Assembly (NCBI GenBank): GCA_023265535.1
Contig: JAHFTI010000321.1
Coordinates: 1-5,525 of the forward strand
Source of the DNA: Opitutaceae bacterium
GTDB lineage: Bacteria; Verrucomicrobiota; Verrucomicrobiia; Opitutales; Opitutaceae
Direction: 5' to 3'
Length of the DNA: 5,525 bases
How positions within the stretch are numbered: the first letter of the stretch is position 1; each line of letters opens with the position of its first letter. A program made the position numbers and the translations under genes. Under the pieces are notes generated by a model. It saw only the letters and a program-made list of their open reading frames with translations. It was not told the DNA's origin and did not search any database. Shown here in pieces: positions 4,667 to 5,525 of this stretch.

Positions 4667-5525
4667 TCACTGAAGCTGCCTTGACCACTGGCGCGCGTAG
4701 AGACCGTCGCGCCGCAGCAATTCCTCGTGTGAGCCGATCTCCACGATGCGGCCCTCCTCCAGGACGACGATGCGGGTGGCGCTGCGCACGGTGGAAAGGC
4801 GGTGCGCCACGACGAAGCTTGTCCGCCCGGCCATGAGCCGGTCGAGCGCCTCGCGAACGAGGGACTCGCTTTCGGCATCGAGCGCCGAGGTGGCCTCGTC
4901 CAGGAGCAGGATGCGAGGGTCGCGGATCAGGGCGCGTGCGATCGCCAGGCGCTGGCGCTGGCCGCCCGAGAGGCGGGCGCCTCGCTCGCCAATGCGTGAG
5001 GCGATGCCCTCGGGGAGCTTTTCCACGAACTCCAACGCATTGGCATCGCGCAGGGCCTTCTCGATCGTGCGTTCATTGACCTGGGTGAGCCCGTAGCAGA
5101 CGTTCTCTCGAATCGTTCCCTCGAAGAAGATGGACTCCTGCGGGACGACGGAAAGGTAGCGCCGGTAGCTGCGCAGGTCGAGCGCCTCCATGTTGTGTCC
5201 ATCGAGCAGGATCTGCCCCCCCGTGGGCCGGATGAACCCGATGACCAGGTTGAGGATGGTGGACTTGCCTGCGCCGGAGGCCCCCACCAGGGCGATGGTC
5301 TCGCCGGCGGCGACGCGCAGGTTGAACTCGCGGATGGCCGAGGATTTTGTGCCGGGGTAGCTGAAGCTGACGCGGTCGAAGGTGATGGCGCCGCGCACGG
5401 TGGGGACCAGTTCCTTGCCCTCGTTGTGCTCGAGGTCGGGCGATTGCAGCACCTCGCCTATCGACCGGATGGACTCGAAGCCCTTGGTGATCGTGGGGGT
5501 GAGGTTGGTCACCACCATCACCGAG
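4667..5525 (-). CDS. ABC exporter (MsbA-type fused permease-ATPase), C-terminal ATPase part
   Basis: The N-terminal membrane domain lies beyond the right edge; the frame is open to the end of the window, so the internal GTG/ATG at 5516-5521 are not the start. About 284 residues are visible (numbered from 5521). The first 25 or so (VTNLTPTITKGFESIRSIGEVLQ) are the end of the last transmembrane helix and the linker typical of type IV exporters. The ATPase domain is complete: A-loop Y55 in FSYPG, Walker A GASGAGKST (80-88), Q-loop Q128, the exporter X-loop GERG (178-181), signature LSGGQ (184-188), Walker B ILLLDE (204-209), D-loop SALD (212-215) and switch H240. All catalytic residues are intact, so it should hydrolyse ATP to export a lipid, drug or peptide across the inner membrane. 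The substrate cannot be told from this part. It is convergent with the lipoprotein gene, 25 bases apart. Confidence 0.95.
   Translation of the reverse strand, partial: SVMVVTNLTPTITKGFESIRSIGEVLQSPDLEHNEGKELVPTVRGAITFDRVSFSYPGTKSSAIREFNLRVAAGETIALVGASGAGKSTILNLVIGFIRPTGGQILLDGHNMEALDLRSYRRYLSVVPQESIFFEGTIRENVCYGLTQVNERTIEKALRDANALEFVEKLPEGIASRIGERGARLSGGQRQRLAIARALIRDPRILLLDEATSALDAESESLVREALDRLMAGRTSFVVAHRLSTVRSATRIVVLEEGRIVEIGSHEELLRRDGLYARQWSRQLQ

Noticed and set aside
1..5525. CRISPR arrays, tRNA or rRNA genes, insertion sequences, attachment sites
   Set aside because: I found no regularly spaced repeats, no cloverleaf or rRNA sequence, no transposase and no terminal inverted repeats on either strand.

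Overview
The window is GC-rich DNA from a Gram-negative-type (diderm) bacterium: it carries a SecG, a LolA-like periplasmic protein and a lipoprotein with a lipobox. The wording of several proteins (the aspartate aminotransferase, the Ala/Pro-tailed SecG, and a ribbon-helix-helix protein with a Lys/Ala/Pro tail), together with start codons lacking Shine-Dalgarno sequences, reminds me of Verrucomicrobiota and Opitutae in particular. That assignment is from memory and tentative.

Layout, left to right. (1) The 3' end of a GH130 mannoside phosphorylase-like gene (1-476), closed by an intrinsic terminator (500-531). (2) secG (597-971), followed 17 bases later by a gene for an exported LolA-like protein (989-1894). 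A textbook intrinsic terminator (1014-1047) lies inside the signal-peptide codons of the second gene. (3) A 320-base gene-free stretch (1895-2214) leading to a small protein with two ribbon-helix-helix units and a histone-like basic tail (2215-2562), closed by a strong terminator (2604-2641). (4) A class I aspartate-type aminotransferase (2697-3884) with its own terminator (3911-3953). (5) A 271-base gap with a promoter-like element and a perfect 18-base palindrome, then a small BamE/SmpA-like lipoprotein gene (4225-4641). (6) Convergent to it, the C-terminal part of an ABC exporter (4667-5525, minus strand, running off the right edge).

Most genes look like separate, individually terminated units of housekeeping metabolism and envelope biogenesis; only secG and the LolA-like gene are spaced like an operon. 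I see no mobile element, CRISPR array, tRNA or rRNA, and no clear new multi-gene system. The points most worth following up are the terminator embedded in the LolA-like gene (possible translation-dependent attenuation), the tandem ribbon-helix-helix protein with an inverted repeat just upstream of its start, and the 18-base palindrome overlapping a -10-like hexamer upstream of the lipoprotein gene.
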